DNA from: Oscillospiraceae bacterium
GTDB lineage: Bacteria > Bacillota_A > Clostridia > Oscillospirales > WRJC01
Reading direction: 5' to 3'
DNA length: 23,157 bases
Assembly: GCA_009782405.1 (NCBI GenBank)
Contig: WRJC01000050.1
Coordinates: 1 to 23,157, forward strand
In this document: one piece after another, positions 22,592 to 23,157 of the stretch
How the letters are laid out: every line of letters begins with the position of its first letter
How positions within the stretch are numbered: the first letter of the stretch is position 1
Program-made: the position numbers and the translations under genes
The notes under the pieces: generated by a model
What the model saw: only the letters and a program-made list of their open reading frames with translations
Databases searched by the model: none
Told to the model about the DNA's origin: nothing

Positions 22592-22677
22592 AAAACCGTA
22601 TTCCGAATGTTAGTTCTTGATTTTGTTTTGGTTTCCGAAATGGAAATAATTAAAGAAAACAGATTGCATTTTTCAAT

Positions 22678-23157
22678 TCATATTTTCATCGCCATTTTCC
22701 GCAAATCAAACTCTATTTTGCCGCTTGTCGCCAAGATGTTTTCCAAGGATTGCGCCGGCAGTTTTTTTTCGCCGAAAAAACATGCAACTTCGTTCGAGCC
22801 TTGCTCTATGTACCAATGCTCTGTTTTGCCGCCGGTCGAATATAGGTTGAATTTGAAGTTCTTTTCCGCGTCCGAATTGCCTTCCGACCATATTTCGATC
22901 ACCAAGTCGGGGCAGCCGGCAGTTACAGTTTCAAATTCATTTGCCACAAACGGATTGTTTTTGAACAAGACAAAATCCGGCTGGACATATTCCAAGTGAT
23001 TTATTGTGGTTTTTGTGAAATGCCCAATATTTTCCAATGCGTCGATATCCACCAAACGGCAGATTTCATTGGATTTTCTTTTCGATCCCCAATGCGCCAA
23101 AGCGCACTCGGATGTGAGAATATCGACATCGTCAAAGCTGTCCACGCCGGATATTTT
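22678..23157 (-). CDS. Uma2 family (DUF820) nuclease-fold protein, 5' end outside window
   Basis: About 159 codons are present and the frame stays open to the window edge (KISG precedes the GTG at 23145), so the true start is probably outside. The Uma2 core is clear: VQPDFVLFKNN, then TAGCPDLVIEIWSEGNSDAEKNF, where PD and Glu form part of a PD-(D/E)XK site, then KFNLYSTGGKTEHWYIEQGSNEVACFF. Usual Uma2 proteins are about 180-200 residues, so only 25-45 residues are missing. Uma2 proteins are a restriction-endonuclease-like family, very common in cyanobacteria and scattered elsewhere; their biological role is unsettled. The Lys usually following the catalytic Glu is not obvious here. No partner gene is in view. 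Confidence 0.85.
   Translation of the reverse strand, partial: KISGVDSFDDVDILTSECALAHWGSKRKSNEICRLVDIDALENIGHFTKTTINHLEYVQPDFVLFKNNPFVANEFETVTAGCPDLVIEIWSEGNSDAEKNFKFNLYSTGGKTEHWYIEQGSNEVACFFGEKKLPAQSLENILATSGKIEFDLRKMAMKI

Noticed and set aside
1..23157. CRISPR arrays, insertion sequences, phage genes and attachment sites.
   Set aside because: No regularly spaced repeats, transposase or integrase motifs, or duplicated tRNA ends were seen.

Overview
The window looks like a chromosomal segment of an anaerobic Gram-positive bacterium of the Clostridia type. This rests on strong Shine-Dalgarno sites, consensus sigma-A promoters with 17-bp spacers, GTG and TTG starts, Firmicutes-style lipoproteins, an LCP-family envelope protein, an FatA-type thioesterase, an AraB-type ribulokinase and CCA-encoding tRNA genes. 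No phage, transposase, integrase or CRISPR array is visible. Genus cannot be read from the sequence.

Layout. (1) 1-3966, + strand: the end of a sensor histidine kinase, then an ABC ATPase and a large FtsX/MacB-type permease, i.e. a two-component/ABC module of the kind used for peptide-antibiotic or envelope-stress sensing. The kinase-ATPase gap holds a near-perfect 41-bp dyad that is itself a promoter, framed by three copies of a 9-bp word. (2) 4012-9048, - strand: a sugar-type solute-binding lipoprotein without permeases, a large lipoprotein of unknown function, and a cytoplasmic GH29 alpha-L-fucosidase. The fucosidase is divergent from (3) a TIM-barrel sugar isomerase/epimerase-like gene (9239-10123, +). 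(4) 10326-10636, -: a tRNA operon in transcription order Leu(GAG)-Leu(CAG)-Pro(CGG) with a consensus promoter and an intrinsic terminator, divergent from an aldo/keto reductase (+). (5) 11622-15466, -: M42 peptidase, acyl-ACP thioesterase (4-bp overlap), a divergent LCP protein, tRNA-Leu(TAG) and a nucleotidyltransferase-fold protein. (6) 15600-16682, +: a DUF362/2x[4Fe-4S] protein ending in a terminator shared with the convergent ilvE (-). (7) 17900-22387, -: a four-gene sugar operon, AraB-like kinase, FucI/AraA-superfamily isomerase, a small membrane-anchored protein and a TIM-barrel epimerase. (8) A partial Uma2-family gene at the right edge.

How the parts may work together. The fucosidase, binding protein, isomerase, kinase and epimerases suggest a carbohydrate-scavenging region: a deoxy-hexose or pentose is released or imported, isomerised to a ketose, phosphorylated and epimerised. 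No aldolase or AraD is present, so the pathway is incomplete here and its substrate (L-fucose, D- or L-arabinose, or another sugar) is inferred. The leftmost module is a separate sensing/transport unit with its own promoter architecture.

Most interesting points: the symmetric promoter-palindrome before the ABC ATPase with its repeat set; the mixed FucI-like/AraB-like operon containing a small protein that resembles a lone SecD/SecF periplasmic domain; an LCP protein and an epimerase-like protein with altered active-site motifs; and matched upstream elements on the divergent tRNA and aldo/keto reductase promoters.
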